Positions 1-8,975 of a stretch of 33,564 bases of DNA are shown here, piece by piece. Source of the DNA: DATJAJ01 sp035622335 (GTDB lineage: Archaea; Thermoproteota; Nitrososphaeria; Nitrososphaerales; Gagatemarchaeaceae); the NCBI GenBank assembly GCA_035622335.1, contig DASPVO010000024.1:1-33564 (forward strand), given 5' to 3'. A program made the translations under genes and the position numbers. Every line of letters starts with the position of its first letter. The stretch's first letter is position 1. Below the pieces are notes generated by a model. The model saw only the letters and a program-made list of their open reading frames with translations, was not told where the DNA came from and searched no databases.

Positions 1-1
1 A

Positions 2-3000
2 AAGGCGAAGTGGAGCAGGACAATCTGTTCTCTAATCGTGTTGGGGCTGCTGTCATCATCTGCCTTCGAGCAAAAGTCTCTCCTTCCATCAAAGAGGTCC
101 GCTACCCCTTCTAACGCAACGACGGGTACCTTCACTGGCACTCTCCTGCTCCAAAACAACACTCTTGTGAACAAGAACGTGAACTACTCTGACCCCACGT
201 TCCCAGGAAACGCGGTCTACGACCAGGCTACAGACAGCGTCTACGTCGCGGACTGGGGTCCAGACACGATGCAAGGGAACTGTGCCGGAGGTGATGTCGA
301 CAACTGCGAGTCGTTCGTCTCGGTCATCAGCGCCTCCACCGGTCTTCTCTCGGACCAGATCAACACCACTCTGAGTGGCGGCATCTCCTCGGTGACGTTG
401 GACACCGCAAACGGAGATGTCTACGCTGGGGCGACTGACGGGGCAGTGGTCGTCATAGTCGGTGCAACCGACAGCATTCTGCAGATCATTCCTCCTCCTG
501 CAACCGCCGATACCTCTCCCTACGTCCTCTACGATCCTGAAAACAGTGACGTCTACGTCTATTACGGTTCGAGCGGCACCCTTTCTGTGATCGACAGCGG
601 CACCCAGAGCTTCGTTGCGAGCGTCCAGCTCTACCCGTTCACCACAAGCTGCGCCTCTTCTTCCGGGGCCCTCTGTCCCACGAGCGCATCTCCGATAGCG
701 GTCAACGACGCAAGCGGCGACGTGTACGTCCTGGGCAACAACACTGCAGTGGGAGTCTCCGTTTCCGGGGTCTCGGGGTCACCAGACACGCCGCCCGCGA
801 TTCTCTCAGTCGTCAGCGGGAGCACCAACCAGGTAGTCAAGAGCGTGATGGGGCCTGCGGGTTACACTCTATGGGGAATATCGGTGGACCAGAGCACGGA
901 CAACCTCTACGTGAGCGACGACGGGGCATCCAACTCCACGGTGAACGGGATCTGCGCCAATTGCCTGATTGAGATAGACGGGTCAAACTACAGCGAGGTC
1001 GGCTTGATCCCGCTCGGGACCGTCGGCCTGCCCGTGGACAGCGTCTTCGACGAGACGGACGGGCTGCTCTACGTCACGACCTACAATTACAACGTTCCGA
1101 CGGGTTCGGTGTACATCATCGACCCGCAGACTAACTCGGTGACGGGCAACTTCACGGTGGGCCAAGGTGACCCTGACGGAATCGCTCTCGACTCCGCAGC
1201 GGGCACTCTTTACATTACGAGCCAATACAACTACGTCGTCATCGCGAACGCGAACACCAAGGTGGTCGAGTCCTTCGCTTCCCTCAATCTGAGCCCTACA
1301 AACGCCATCTATGACCAGGAAAACGGCGAAGTCTACGTCTTCGACCAGGGCGCCAACGTGGTCACGGTGATAGACGGGAGCACGAACAAGGTCGTAGGCA
1401 GCATCCCGCTGGTAGGAAACCAGTCGGTGTACGCAGGCTACGAGTTCTCCAACCTGGACGTCAATCCCGCGACCGGTTTCGTCTACGCCATCGTGAATTC
1501 GGTCGCGCAGTCTGGTGCGGGTTCCAACTGCACCCTCGATGCGATAAGCCCGCAGACCAACACTGTCGTTTCCCACGTCCCGATAGACACGTCAGACTAC
1601 GACTGCTCAGCGACGAGCGTCGCGTACGACCAAGTCAACAACGACATCTACGTCGTTACGCAGGGACCGAGCGTCTACCTCACAGCAGTTGACGCCTCGA
1701 ACTTCGAAATCGTAGCCCAGATCAACGGTACATCGACAGTGACACAGAACGGTTCCTCATTCTCCGTTACGATTGACGACCCGTTCCGAATCGCGGTCGA
1801 CTCGCTCACCGACACGATCTACATCACCCAGTCAGAGTCGTACTTCAATTCCACAACCGGCAGCAGACCCTACATAGTGCTCGTCGACGGGGCGACGAAC
1901 CAAGTGGAGGGACAGCTGCTTCTTCCCGCCTCTGCTGGTGTTGGCACGGCGGATGTCATCTTCGACCCTTCGAACGGGCTCCTGTACGTTGGCTCGAGCT
2001 CTGGCATCGTCCCCACGAGTTTCGGCAACGTGACTGAGATAAACGGAGCGGACAACGAGATAGTGGGAACGTATCCCGTGCCAAGCGGCGTGAGCCCGTA
2101 CGAGTTGTTCGCCGACCAGGGGAACGGGTACCTGTATTCGACGGGGATCGTTGACCTGAACGAGATGGTTGTGCAAAGCGGGTTCAGCCAGAACGTTACG
2201 ATCCCAGTCTTCGCCCTCACCGCTCTCGACCCCAGCACGATGGCTTTCGTCAGCAACCTGACCTTGAGCTCGGCTGACTTCTTCGCCGAGTACGGCTACG
2301 CAGGGTGCAAAGACCCAGGGACCACGTGCGCGGGGATAGCGCTCGACCCCGCCACCGGCTACATGTTCGTGCCCAACCCAGGCGCCGACACCATCTCGAT
2401 AGTCAAGACCCCGCCCGTCCCGCAGCAGACGTCGACTACCTTCCAGCTCAAGGTGGTCAGCTCGTCCGGAAGTCCGGTCCCCAACGTGTTCGTCACTTAC
2501 CAAGACTCTCAGGGCCGCCCGTTAGGCGCCGGGCTCACCGGCGCGGATGGTCTCACCTCTCCTATTGAGGTCGAGCAGGGTGTGTCCACACTCTATGGTA
2601 ACCTGTCGATACCGGGCCTCCCGTATCAGCTGCCACCCCTCCAGTCCTTCGCCATAGCCAAGGCGAGCCCCAACACGGGCACGGTCACTCTCCAGCCTCT
2701 TCCGATGGGTTCGATCTCCGGAGTCGTCTCATACTCCAACGGGACTCTAGCCTCGAACGCAAACGTCAGAGCGACAGAACTGGTGAACGGGGAGAACTTG
2801 GCATTCCCGGAGGTGACCTCGTCGGTCGGCGGATACCACACAGCTCTCTATGCAGGTCAAGTCGAGGTGCAGGCCAGCACCAACAATTCGGAATACTTCG
2901 GGCCTGTAGAGAAGGTTACAGTGACGGAAGACGCGACGACAAACCTGAACCTGACGCTGTACCAGGTAGGGGTCGGATACGTCTCGGTGAACCTCTACAC

Positions 3001-6000
3001 ACAGTACATCGGCGGCACGCTGCAGGGTCCAATAGGCATGGACTGGCGCGCAGCGGTACACTTCGGCATGACAGTTACTGACCCCACAGGGCACGTCTAC
3101 CTTCCCTGGAACAGTATCGACTACACGAACGGCTACGAGTACCCGGTCCCCGTGCGGGCTTACGTCGGCGAGCAGTTTCAGGTTTGTATCGACCCATCTC
3201 TCGCAGCGGAGGGCGGGCTCTCCACCCTTCAGCTTCCATCAGGGTGCGCGACTGCTGTCATGAACGGGACGATGGACGCCACCGCGACGCTGCGCCTCGT
3301 TCAGCAGGGGGAGGTGAGCGGCAGCGTGACGGACGCCCTGACAGGTCAGAGCGTCGACGATTGGAGCGCTACCTTCTATTCAGTCAACGCTACGGGCGCT
3401 CTAACATGGGCGGGCAGCGTAGGCGACGCCGCCGGGAACAATTCAGTCCTGGCTTACTTCGTCCCACAGGCGGGTAAGTACCAGATTGACATGACGGGCT
3501 CTCTGAACTCAACGCAGGAACTCTTTGGGTCTGTAACTCTGAACGTGAACCAGAGTCAACTGGTGCAAACGGCGTTTCCCCTCTACCCTCAAGGCGCGTT
3601 CTCTGGGAAACCTGGCAACGTGTTGACGGCCAACCCAGATCCAGCCGTCCCGGGAGGTCTAGAGAACTTCAGGCTTCTGTACAGGAACAACGCCTCCTAC
3701 ACCGCGGGCGGGGCCACCATCTTTCTCAGCATCCCCGGGAACACTTCCCTGGTCCAGGGAAGCGTCGTCCTCAACGGTACTGTCCCGAACGGATACATGG
3801 TGAACTCATCATACGCAGTGAAGCTTGGAGACGTCGCTCCTGGTGACTCGGGTGAAATCAGATACCAGCTGCAGCTGAGCCCAGGCCTCACGGAGTCTAC
3901 GCTCGTTCCTCAGGCCACCATCACCTACAACTGTGGAGCCGATTGCGCCTCGGCGACTGGGCAGACTCAAGGCACGAACGTGACAGAGCTTGTGGCCTCG
4001 GACGCCATCCAAATCTATCCGGTGACACTGAGTTCACCTGCGCAGATCAACTCTCTAAACACGAACGTCTGGGGGCAGGCGCTGCCGGGCAGCTTCGTGA
4101 CCGTCTACGGCAACTATACCCTGTTGGGCGAGGCGATGCCCGGAGGCAACGGATTCTGGCAGATGAACGTGACCCTGCCGAGCCCTGGCCTGGGGAACGG
4201 GTCCAGCTTCTACCAAGTCTGGGCGCAGGAGAACTCCACTGCGGGTTCCTCTCACTCGAGCGTCGCAACCATACTCTACAACGTAGACCTGCCCACTTTG
4301 AACCAGGTGTGCCTGTATCAGCCTGTCGAGAACAACGTTGCAGACTTCGGAGGGAACGTGGGCGCAGTCGGAGGACGAGCCGGAGACCCGACATCAGGCG
4401 GGACCGGAAGTCAGGAGTGCTTCGACCCGTCGACGGGTCCTGTAACCTTCCCATTCGTTGAGGTGCCTGGGTGGCCCATCACCTTCTCCTTCTACTTCAG
4501 CAACGCGTCGGCCGTCGAGAACGTGTTCGTGCATCTCAACGGTGCTGAGGGGAGTGATAACGAGACGGCAGTCCTAGGAAGCGACGGAGTGTACAGGGCG
4601 AACTTCACTGCTAGCGATGACCTTGGGAGTTTCTCCTACAGCTATGCCCCAGTGTTCTTCCCTGCGGGTAACGGAAGCATACCGACAGCCCCACCAACGC
4701 CACAAGAGGTCGAGAGTCAAGCACCTCCAGACTGGCAGAACGGAGAATACACCCTGGTGAGCTCGAATTCAACATCAATTTCAGTGTCGGGAGTGTTACC
4801 CAACGGGACGACGATAGACGCGAGCATCAACGTGCTACCCGCGCAGAGTTACACGCCCACGGCCAGCGACCTGGCGTTGGCACAGGACTCCGGGTACCCA
4901 GTCTACAACTTCAGCACCAGCTTCACCCAGCTCACGAACACTTCCTACTCCGTTACCGTGAGTTTCTTCGTCCCGTATTCTGCGCTCCCACCGTACATCA
5001 CGGCTGTGTTTCCCGATTCCCCGGTCATACACGTTATTGAAATCGCAAAACTTTCAACGGAGAGCGCGAAGGGGATCAAGGGCGCAATAAGCGCCAACAT
5101 GTGGGCGGCGGACATGCAGAGTGAAATATCTCAAGATGAGGCGTGCGTCCAAAACCCCAATTCTCCCAATGCGCAATTCTATCAGTCCAACCCTTCAAAT
5201 CAACAAAACACGCTGAACTCTCTCAATAATCAGAGAACTTCGGTGCGAAACGAAGTGAGATTTGACGCAGCAGTTGGGGCTGTCGGTGTTGCGTTTGATG
5301 CAGGTGCTGCTCTAATGAAAACGAATCCATTCACCGTAGCACTTGGCGGTGCTTTGACGGGGCTCTCTGCCTTGGCAGAAAGCAGGAACGAGTATCGTAT
5401 GGAACAGTCCAAGGAAACCATTGCGGGTGCGGTGGGTTGGGACTGTTTCGACATTACTCCTGAATGGATCGAGGATCCAAGCGGGTACGTCTACGCGGGC
5501 CTCCCATCCAACAGGTTGCCGGGGGTCACAGCCACCATCTTCTACCAGTCGAGCAAGACGGGCGCCTGGGTCCTGTGGGACGCACCCGCCTACGGCCAGG
5601 AGAACGAGCAAGTGACAGACGGGCAGGGAAGGTACGGCTGGGACGTGCCGAAGGGCGAGTGGATGGTCGTATTCCAGAAGTCCGGCTTCCAGACCATACA
5701 GAGCCAAGTGGTCACCATCCCTCCGCCTGTGACAGACTTGGACGTCGATATGCCCTCGCTTTCGCCTCCGAGCGTAATCGGCGTGCTCGCGGTGGCGAAT
5801 GGCACATCCTCATACCTAGCGGTCGAGTTCGACCAGTACGTTCTCGCTGGAGACATTACCCCGAGCAACTTCTATGTGACCACAGCCTCAGGGACGTCGA
5901 TTCCCGGAAGGGTGGGACCCTCGAACCCGCAGGTGAACCCAGCCGGACTCAACCTGACACGCGAGGCGATATTCGAGCCGGGCGCGCCTCTGACACTGGG

Positions 6001-6685
6001 GTCGTCCTACAACGTCTTCGTCAGCGATTCTGTCACCTCCTATTCGAACCTCACGATGAGTTCGGACTTCATGGCAACGGTCACGGCTCAAGCGAGCCCG
6101 ACGTACACCGTGACGACAGACAAGGAGGTGGCAATCGGCCAGGGAATACAGGCGAGCGCCTCCACGACGAACCCTCTCGCCTCGAATGTCGACTACTCGT
6201 GGTACGGACCGTCGGGCAAACTCGTCTTCTCCGAGACGAATTCCACTACCAGCGGGGCCGCGAGCTCCTCCAGGTTCTACCCGACCGAGTTGGGGACGTG
6301 GAGTGTCGTCGCCCAGTTCACCGACGGAAGCTCGGTCTTCGGCACCTCTGCGGCAACGGCGATGGTCGTCTCCTCAATCTCGAACAGCACCACGACCACG
6401 ACGTCAACGACCACAAGCTCTAGCACCACAGCAAGCTCAACGTCATCAACATCATCGACGTCCTCAACATCGTCGACTTCCTCGTCCACAGCGTCGACCT
6501 CGTCACAAACCAAGCCGACCTCGAGCTTGTCGGCGGGACTGATTTTGCCGGTGCTTGTCTTGGTAGTCGTAGGAGTCATCGTCGGAGTCTTCCTGATCAG
6601 AAGAAAGCCGAGGGAGCGTGCGAGTACGGTCAATGACTCGGCACAGAGTAGCTCTCAAATCGGAAACGCTCTGCCTCACGAGTAA
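2..6685 (+). CDS. Giant secreted beta-propeller / Ig-like surface protein, C-terminally anchored (5' partial)
   Basis: The reading frame is open to base 2. Codons before the GTG at 38 encode a hydrophobic run (ICSLIVLGLLSSSAF), the core of a signal peptide, so the true start lies just left of the window. Numbering from base 38: residues about 40-790 repeat a 'VYDxxxxxVYVxxxxxxxVxVIDxxT' pattern typical of YVTN/YncE-type propeller blades. About 795-1190 carries Ig-like and carboxypeptidase-regulatory-like modules. About 1190-1330 resembles DUF11. About 1670-1800 is a helical, hydrophobic insert, followed by a DPSGYVY module near 1812. A Ser/Thr stalk spans about 2117-2165, then one membrane helix and an RRKPRER tail. 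It is probably an S-layer-associated or adhesive protein displayed outside the cell. The ligand is unknown. Confidence 0.9.
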   Translation, partial: KAKWSRTICSLIVLGLLSSSAFEQKSLLPSKRSATPSNATTGTFTGTLLLQNNTLVNKNVNYSDPTFPGNAVYDQATDSVYVADWGPDTMQGNCAGGDVDNCESFVSVISASTGLLSDQINTTLSGGISSVTLDTANGDVYAGATDGAVVVIVGATDSILQIIPPPATADTSPYVLYDPENSDVYVYYGSSGTLSVIDSGTQSFVASVQLYPFTTSCASSSGALCPTSASPIAVNDASGDVYVLGNNTAVGVSVSGVSGSPDTPPAILSVVSGSTNQVVKSVMGPAGYTLWGISVDQSTDNLYVSDDGASNSTVNGICANCLIEIDGSNYSEVGLIPLGTVGLPVDSVFDETDGLLYVTTYNYNVPTGSVYIIDPQTNSVTGNFTVGQGDPDGIALDSAAGTLYITSQYNYVVIANANTKVVESFASLNLSPTNAIYDQENGEVYVFDQGANVVTVIDGSTNKVVGSIPLVGNQSVYAGYEFSNLDVNPATGFVYAIVNSVAQSGAGSNCTLDAISPQTNTVVSHVPIDTSDYDCSATSVAYDQVNNDIYVVTQGPSVYLTAVDASNFEIVAQINGTSTVTQNGSSFSVTIDDPFRIAVDSLTDTIYITQSESYFNSTTGSRPYIVLVDGATNQVEGQLLLPASAGVGTADVIFDPSNGLLYVGSSSGIVPTSFGNVTEINGADNEIVGTYPVPSGVSPYELFADQGNGYLYSTGIVDLNEMVVQSGFSQNVTIPVFALTALDPSTMAFVSNLTLSSADFFAEYGYAGCKDPGTTCAGIALDPATGYMFVPNPGADTISIVKTPPVPQQTSTTFQLKVVSSSGSPVPNVFVTYQDSQGRPLGAGLTGADGLTSPIEVEQGVSTLYGNLSIPGLPYQLPPLQSFAIAKASPNTGTVTLQPLPMGSISGVVSYSNGTLASNANVRATELVNGENLAFPEVTSSVGGYHTALYAGQVEVQASTNNSEYFGPVEKVTVTEDATTNLNLTLYQVGVGYVSVNLYTQYIGGTLQGPIGMDWRAAVHFGMTVTDPTGHVYLPWNSIDYTNGYEYPVPVRAYVGEQFQVCIDPSLAAEGGLSTLQLPSGCATAVMNGTMDATATLRLVQQGEVSGSVTDALTGQSVDDWSATFYSVNATGALTWAGSVGDAAGNNSVLAYFVPQAGKYQIDMTGSLNSTQELFGSVTLNVNQSQLVQTAFPLYPQGAFSGKPGNVLTANPDPAVPGGLENFRLLYRNNASYTAGGATIFLSIPGNTSLVQGSVVLNGTVPNGYMVNSSYAVKLGDVAPGDSGEIRYQLQLSPGLTESTLVPQATITYNCGADCASATGQTQGTNVTELVASDAIQIYPVTLSSPAQINSLNTNVWGQALPGSFVTVYGNYTLLGEAMPGGNGFWQMNVTLPSPGLGNGSSFYQVWAQENSTAGSSHSSVATILYNVDLPTLNQVCLYQPVENNVADFGGNVGAVGGRAGDPTSGGTGSQECFDPSTGPVTFPFVEVPGWPITFSFYFSNASAVENVFVHLNGAEGSDNETAVLGSDGVYRANFTASDDLGSFSYSYAPVFFPAGNGSIPTAPPTPQEVESQAPPDWQNGEYTLVSSNSTSISVSGVLPNGTTIDASINVLPAQSYTPTASDLALAQDSGYPVYNFSTSFTQLTNTSYSVTVSFFVPYSALPPYITAVFPDSPVIHVIEIAKLSTESAKGIKGAISANMWAADMQSEISQDEACVQNPNSPNAQFYQSNPSNQQNTLNSLNNQRTSVRNEVRFDAAVGAVGVAFDAGAALMKTNPFTVALGGALTGLSALAESRNEYRMEQSKETIAGAVGWDCFDITPEWIEDPSGYVYAGLPSNRLPGVTATIFYQSSKTGAWVLWDAPAYGQENEQVTDGQGRYGWDVPKGEWMVVFQKSGFQTIQSQVVTIPPPVTDLDVDMPSLSPPSVIGVLAVANGTSSYLAVEFDQYVLAGDITPSNFYVTTASGTSIPGRVGPSNPQVNPAGLNLTREAIFEPGAPLTLGSSYNVFVSDSVTSYSNLTMSSDFMATVTAQASPTYTVTTDKEVAIGQGIQASASTTNPLASNVDYSWYGPSGKLVFSETNSTTSGAASSSRFYPTELGTWSVVAQFTDGSSVFGTSAATAMVVSSISNSTTTTTSTTTSSSTTASSTSSTSSTSSTSSTSSSTASTSSQTKPTSSLSAGLILPVLVLVVVGVIVGVFLIRRKPRERASTVNDSAQSSSQIGNALPHE

Positions 6686-6722
6686 CTGTGTCCAACCTGA
6701 CCTTGTCCGCGTAAACGGTGCT

Positions 6723-6750
6723 GTTTATATACTGTAAACCAACTGTATAC
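6723..6750 (+). promoter_or_regulatory. TATA box and candidate operator of the first VapBC operon
   Basis: TTTATATA (6724-6731) lies about 27 bases before the GTG at 6756, as expected for a leaderless archaeal transcript. The box sits inside an imperfect palindrome with arms GTTTA and TAAAC (6723-6739). ACTGTA occurs at 6731-6736 and again 11 bases later at 6742-6747. Overlap of the box by symmetric sequence suggests self-repression by the VapBC complex (inference). Confidence 0.55.
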
Positions 6751-6755
6751 TCCTT

Positions 6756-6977
6756 GTGGAAGTCGTGAGCGTAAGGGTGGACCGAAGGGTGAAAAAAGCG
6801 CTAGAGGAGGCTGGCGTCGACGTGCCTCTCGAGGTAAGAAGGCGCCTTGAAGAGCTTGCTTGGCAGTTGGAGTTGAAGAAACGCATGGACAGGCTGGACA
6901 AGGTATTGGAGAATATGCCACCTGCCCCAAAGGGTTTCGCCGCTAAGAGCGTGAGAGAAGACCGTGAGAGTCATTGA
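6756..6977 (+). CDS. vapB: VapB-type antitoxin (ribbon-helix-helix/CcdA-like)
   Basis: The 73-residue protein starts with a short beta strand (VVSVRVDRRVKK) and two helices (EVRRRLEELAWQLELKK), the layout of archaeal ribbon-helix-helix VapB antitoxins. The tail KGFAAKSVREDRESH resembles the toxin-wrapping end of this family. The GTG start is set by a TATA box about 27 bases upstream. Its 3' end overlaps the toxin gene by 14 bases, so the pair is translationally coupled. It should neutralise the neighbouring PIN nuclease and repress the operon. Confidence 0.8.
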   Translation: MEVVSVRVDRRVKKALEEAGVDVPLEVRRRLEELAWQLELKKRMDRLDKVLENMPPAPKGFAAKSVREDRESH

Positions 6978-7362
6978 CTCGTCCTCGCTCGCCAAGCTGA
7001 TCAACAGAGAAGAGAATTGGGAACGGGTGGAGATTGTACTGCGGGAGGGGTGTGTATCGTTAGACCTGGCAATGATAGAGACTGAAAACTCTCTATGGGT
7101 GCGAGTTCGAAGAGGGCTCCTCGAACCTCGGAGAGCTCAGACCATTCTGCACGAGTTCGTATCATCACGACCTTTTGAATTGAGGGGACAGGAGAAGTTC
7201 TACGAGTCTGCCTTCAGGATCGCAATAACATCCGGTCTCACTGTGTACGATGCACTCTTCCTGGCGCTTTCAAAGGAGGAGAACGCGACATTGGTGACCT
7301 CCGATCACGATCAGTCAGAGGCCGCAAGCAAGCTCGGGCTGCAGGTCTTGTACATACCGTAA
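6964..7362 (+). CDS. vapC: VapC toxin, PIN-domain ribonuclease
   Basis: The 132-residue length is normal for VapC. The acidic PIN residues are present: D5 in VIDSS, E39 in IETENSLW, D96 in VYDALF and D114 in TSDHDQ. These coordinate Mg2+/Mn2+ for endonucleolytic RNA cleavage. The GTG start overlaps the antitoxin gene by 14 bases. The toxin appears intact. Its RNA target cannot be read from sequence. Confidence 0.88.
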   Translation: MRVIDSSSLAKLINREENWERVEIVLREGCVSLDLAMIETENSLWVRVRRGLLEPRRAQTILHEFVSSRPFELRGQEKFYESAFRIAITSGLTVYDALFLALSKEENATLVTSDHDQSEAASKLGLQVLYIP

Positions 7363-7372
7363 TCGAGCGCCT

Positions 7373-7399
7373 TAAATATATGTATCTGTATACAGATAC
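7373..7399 (+). promoter_or_regulatory. TATA box and perfect 18-bp palindromic operator of the second VapBC operon
   Basis: TAAATATAT (7373-7381) is followed directly by GTATCTGTATACAGATAC (7382-7399), a perfect 18-bp palindrome ending three bases before the ATG at 7403. The palindrome would cover the transcription start, a classic place for autorepression. Its CTGTATAC core (7386-7393) also occurs at 6743-6750 in front of the first VapBC operon. Confidence 0.7.
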
Positions 7400-7402
7400 G
7401 CA

Positions 7403-7618
7403 ATGACGTCCAGGAACCTGGCAATCAAGGAAGACGTCTACAACAAGCTCCTTGAAGCGAAGAAGGGCAATGAAAGCTTCAGCGACGTCATCGACAGACT
7501 GCTCCATGGAAAGAGCGAACTTCTCTCCTTCGCTGGCGTCCTAGCCGGAGACAAGGACTTCGAAGCGGTGATGGTGGACATCGAGGCTGTCAGAGAGAAC
7601 ACGGTGTTGAAGCCTTGA
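7403..7618 (+). CDS. vapB: VapB antitoxin, UPF0330/DUF217-like
   Basis: The 71-residue protein carries the pattern NLAIKEDVYNKLLEAKKGNESFSD followed by VIDRLL, which I recognise as the archaeal VapB (UPF0330) N-terminal DNA-binding region. The rest should bind the toxin. ATG lies about 27 bases after the TATA box and 3 bases after the palindrome. The last bases overlap the next gene by 4. The family differs from the antitoxin at 6756, so the two neighbouring modules are not recent duplicates. Confidence 0.85.
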   Translation: MTSRNLAIKEDVYNKLLEAKKGNESFSDVIDRLLHGKSELLSFAGVLAGDKDFEAVMVDIEAVRENTVLKP

Positions 7619-8019
7619 TCGTGGTCGACACTTCGGCGGCCCTGGGCTTTCTCCGGGGAGAGAACAAGTCGGTGAAGGCGGTGAGGTCGGCGTTAGAAGC
7701 TACCGACGCGGTTGGCATATCTGTCATTTCGCTTTTCGAACTCTTGCATCCTATCCACCGTCGCAAGCTCGAAAGGCAAGAGAGGATGGTGAAGTCCTTC
7801 TTCCATCAGATGAAGCTCCTCCCCCTCGATTCGGCGTGCGCAGACGAGTCAGCAAGGATAATGGGCGGCCTCCTCAAGACGGGCCAGGCCGTCAACGCAC
7901 TGGACGTCCTGATTGCAGGGACAGCGGTTGCCAACGGCGCCGAGAAGCTGATCTCGGCCGACAGGGCCTACGAGAAGATAGCGAGCGTTTCGGACCTCAA
8001 GACGGAGATCGTCGCTTAG
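7615..8019 (+). CDS. vapC: VapC toxin, PIN-domain ribonuclease
   Basis: This is a 134-residue PIN protein with D5 (VVDTSAALGFL), E42 (SLFELLHP), D97 (NALDVLIAG) and D116 (ISADRAYE), the full acidic set. TTG at 7615 overlaps the antitoxin stop by 4 bases. GTG at 7621 is an alternative start but would leave only one residue before the catalytic Asp. It should be an RNA endonuclease held in check by the upstream VapB. It appears intact. Confidence 0.88.
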   Translation: MIVVDTSAALGFLRGENKSVKAVRSALEATDAVGISVISLFELLHPIHRRKLERQERMVKSFFHQMKLLPLDSACADESARIMGGLLKTGQAVNALDVLIAGTAVANGAEKLISADRAYEKIASVSDLKTEIVA

Positions 8020-8058
8020 GACTCTCGGAATTTCGCTCACATGGGAGTGCCGGTCACT

Positions 8059-8490
8059 TCAAGACTTTACAGTCTTAGGCACTGGGGAGAATGTCGGGAA
8101 GAGCTCCTCCACGGACCTTGGCTTGCCGTCCTTGAAGACCGTCTCAGAGTACCACTTCGACCCGAAACCAATGAAGCTCATCAGGATCGGGGCGGTGTCT
8201 CTGCCCATGTCTGTCAGGACCCACCTGACCAGCCTCGGCTTACGCTGGATCAGCTCCGGATAGATCAGGCCGCTCGACTGCAGCTCCTTCAGCCTCAGGG
8301 TGAGGAGCCTTGGCGTCAGTCCCGGGAGCGTCCTCAGGATCTGGTTGAACCTGTTGACCTTGAGAAACGCGATGTCCCTGAGTATCAGGAGCGTCCACTT
8401 CTTCCCGAGCACGCCCAGGCTAGTCCTGATGGGGCAGTTCGCGAACATCGTCGTGGGGAGGAGCGGCTCTTCTCCGATTCGGTCTTCCAC
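8059..8490 (-). CDS. HxlR-family winged-helix transcriptional regulator
   Basis: The protein contains the HxlR signature: Cys19-Pro20, then LGKKWTLLILRDI, FNQILRTLPGLTPRLLTLRL, KELQSSGLI and the wing RLVRWVLTDMGRD. The 143-residue length is usual. GTG at 8490 lies about 29 bases from the minus-strand TATA box CATAAATAG (8515-8523). A later in-frame ATG at 8448 would begin just before the conserved Cys. Cys19 is the redox-sensing position in several HxlR/YodB members. The gene is divergent from 8585, whose promoter it probably controls. Confidence 0.88.
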   Translation of the reverse strand: MEDRIGEEPLLPTTMFANCPIRTSLGVLGKKWTLLILRDIAFLKVNRFNQILRTLPGLTPRLLTLRLKELQSSGLIYPELIQRKPRLVRWVLTDMGRDTAPILMSFIGFGSKWYSETVFKDGKPRSVEELFPTFSPVPKTVKS

Positions 8491-8514
8491 TGGAGTCGTT
8501 TTCTCAATCCCTCT

Positions 8515-8576
8515 CTATTTATGCGGGGAACTATACTTTCGGTTCCTTCCCTATTTATGTAGTTACCAAAGTATAC
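8515..8576. promoter_or_regulatory. Divergent promoter with 8-bp inverted repeat, candidate HxlR operator
   Basis: Two copies of CTATTTATG (8515-8523 and 8551-8559) act as TATA boxes for the minus- and plus-strand genes, each about 29 bases from its start codon. TATACTTT (8532-8539) and AAAGTATA (8568-8575) form a perfect inverted repeat, 28 bp apart, which flanks the plus-strand box. The left half is also framed by GGAAC (8527-8531) and GTTCC (8542-8546). Binding by the HxlR protein is inferred. Confidence 0.6.
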
Positions 8577-8584
8577 CACCCTCC

Positions 8585-8971
8585 ATGAGCAGACACAGCT
8601 CCGAAGGCTCGTACGCGCTGGTCTTCCTGTACCAGATTCCGAAGAAGAAGCACGACTCTTTCAGGGAGGTCGAAGACAAGCTGGCAAGGATATACAAGAA
8701 GCACGGGATGCTGTCCTCCAATTTCTACCAGCTCGGCAAGACGAACACCGAAGGCTTCACAGGGTTCGAGGCCATCGACAAGGCTCTGGGGTCGTCCTCC
8801 GACGACGAGTTATGGATGGAGACCGAGTATTACTCCAACAAGGAGGAGTGGCAGAGGATCATGGGCTCGATAAGTCAGGACCAGGCCGCAGGTCCCCTGT
8901 GGGGAGAGATGGCCCAGATCACGGGCGGAAAGCGTACGCTGATGGGCGAGTTCAGCCGCATAGAGATGTGA
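8585..8971 (+). CDS. Small DUF1428-like alpha/beta-barrel protein
   Basis: This 128-residue protein begins at the ATG fixed by a TATA box 29 bases upstream. The frame is open farther left but crosses the divergent HxlR gene. The layout is strand (YALVFLYQIP), long helix (FREVEDKLARIYKKHGM), strands, then 'EYYSNKEEWQRIM' and a final 'GGKRTLMGEF' strand. This resembles DUF1428 and other dimeric ferredoxin-like barrel proteins. No catalytic residue can be assigned. The divergent HxlR gene suggests a stress-inducible function. A decayed gene of a similar fold follows. Confidence 0.7.
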   Translation: MSRHSSEGSYALVFLYQIPKKKHDSFREVEDKLARIYKKHGMLSSNFYQLGKTNTEGFTGFEAIDKALGSSSDDELWMETEYYSNKEEWQRIMGSISQDQAAGPLWGEMAQITGGKRTLMGEFSRIEM

Positions 8972-8975
8972 GCGG

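Noticed and set aside
983..2503. Long minus-strand frames opposite the giant surface protein (983-1576, 1832-2503)
   Set aside because: They are Arg/His/Val/Asp-rich with no fold-like pattern, as expected for shadows of a GC-rich coding strand. The plus strand carries clear repeats.
5464..6423. 319-codon plus-strand frame inside the giant gene
   Set aside because: Its product is Arg/Gly/His-rich and low in hydrophobic core residues. The overlapping frame encodes Ig-like domains, stalk and anchor.
6385..6530. ACG/TCA/TCG-rich low-complexity run as a DNA repeat or CRISPR-like array
   Set aside because: It is in frame and encodes the Ser/Thr stalk. There are no regular spacers.
8300..8584. Upstream extension of the DUF1428-like frame to 8300
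   Set aside because: It runs antisense through the HxlR gene, and the promoter and ATG at 8585 define a proper start.
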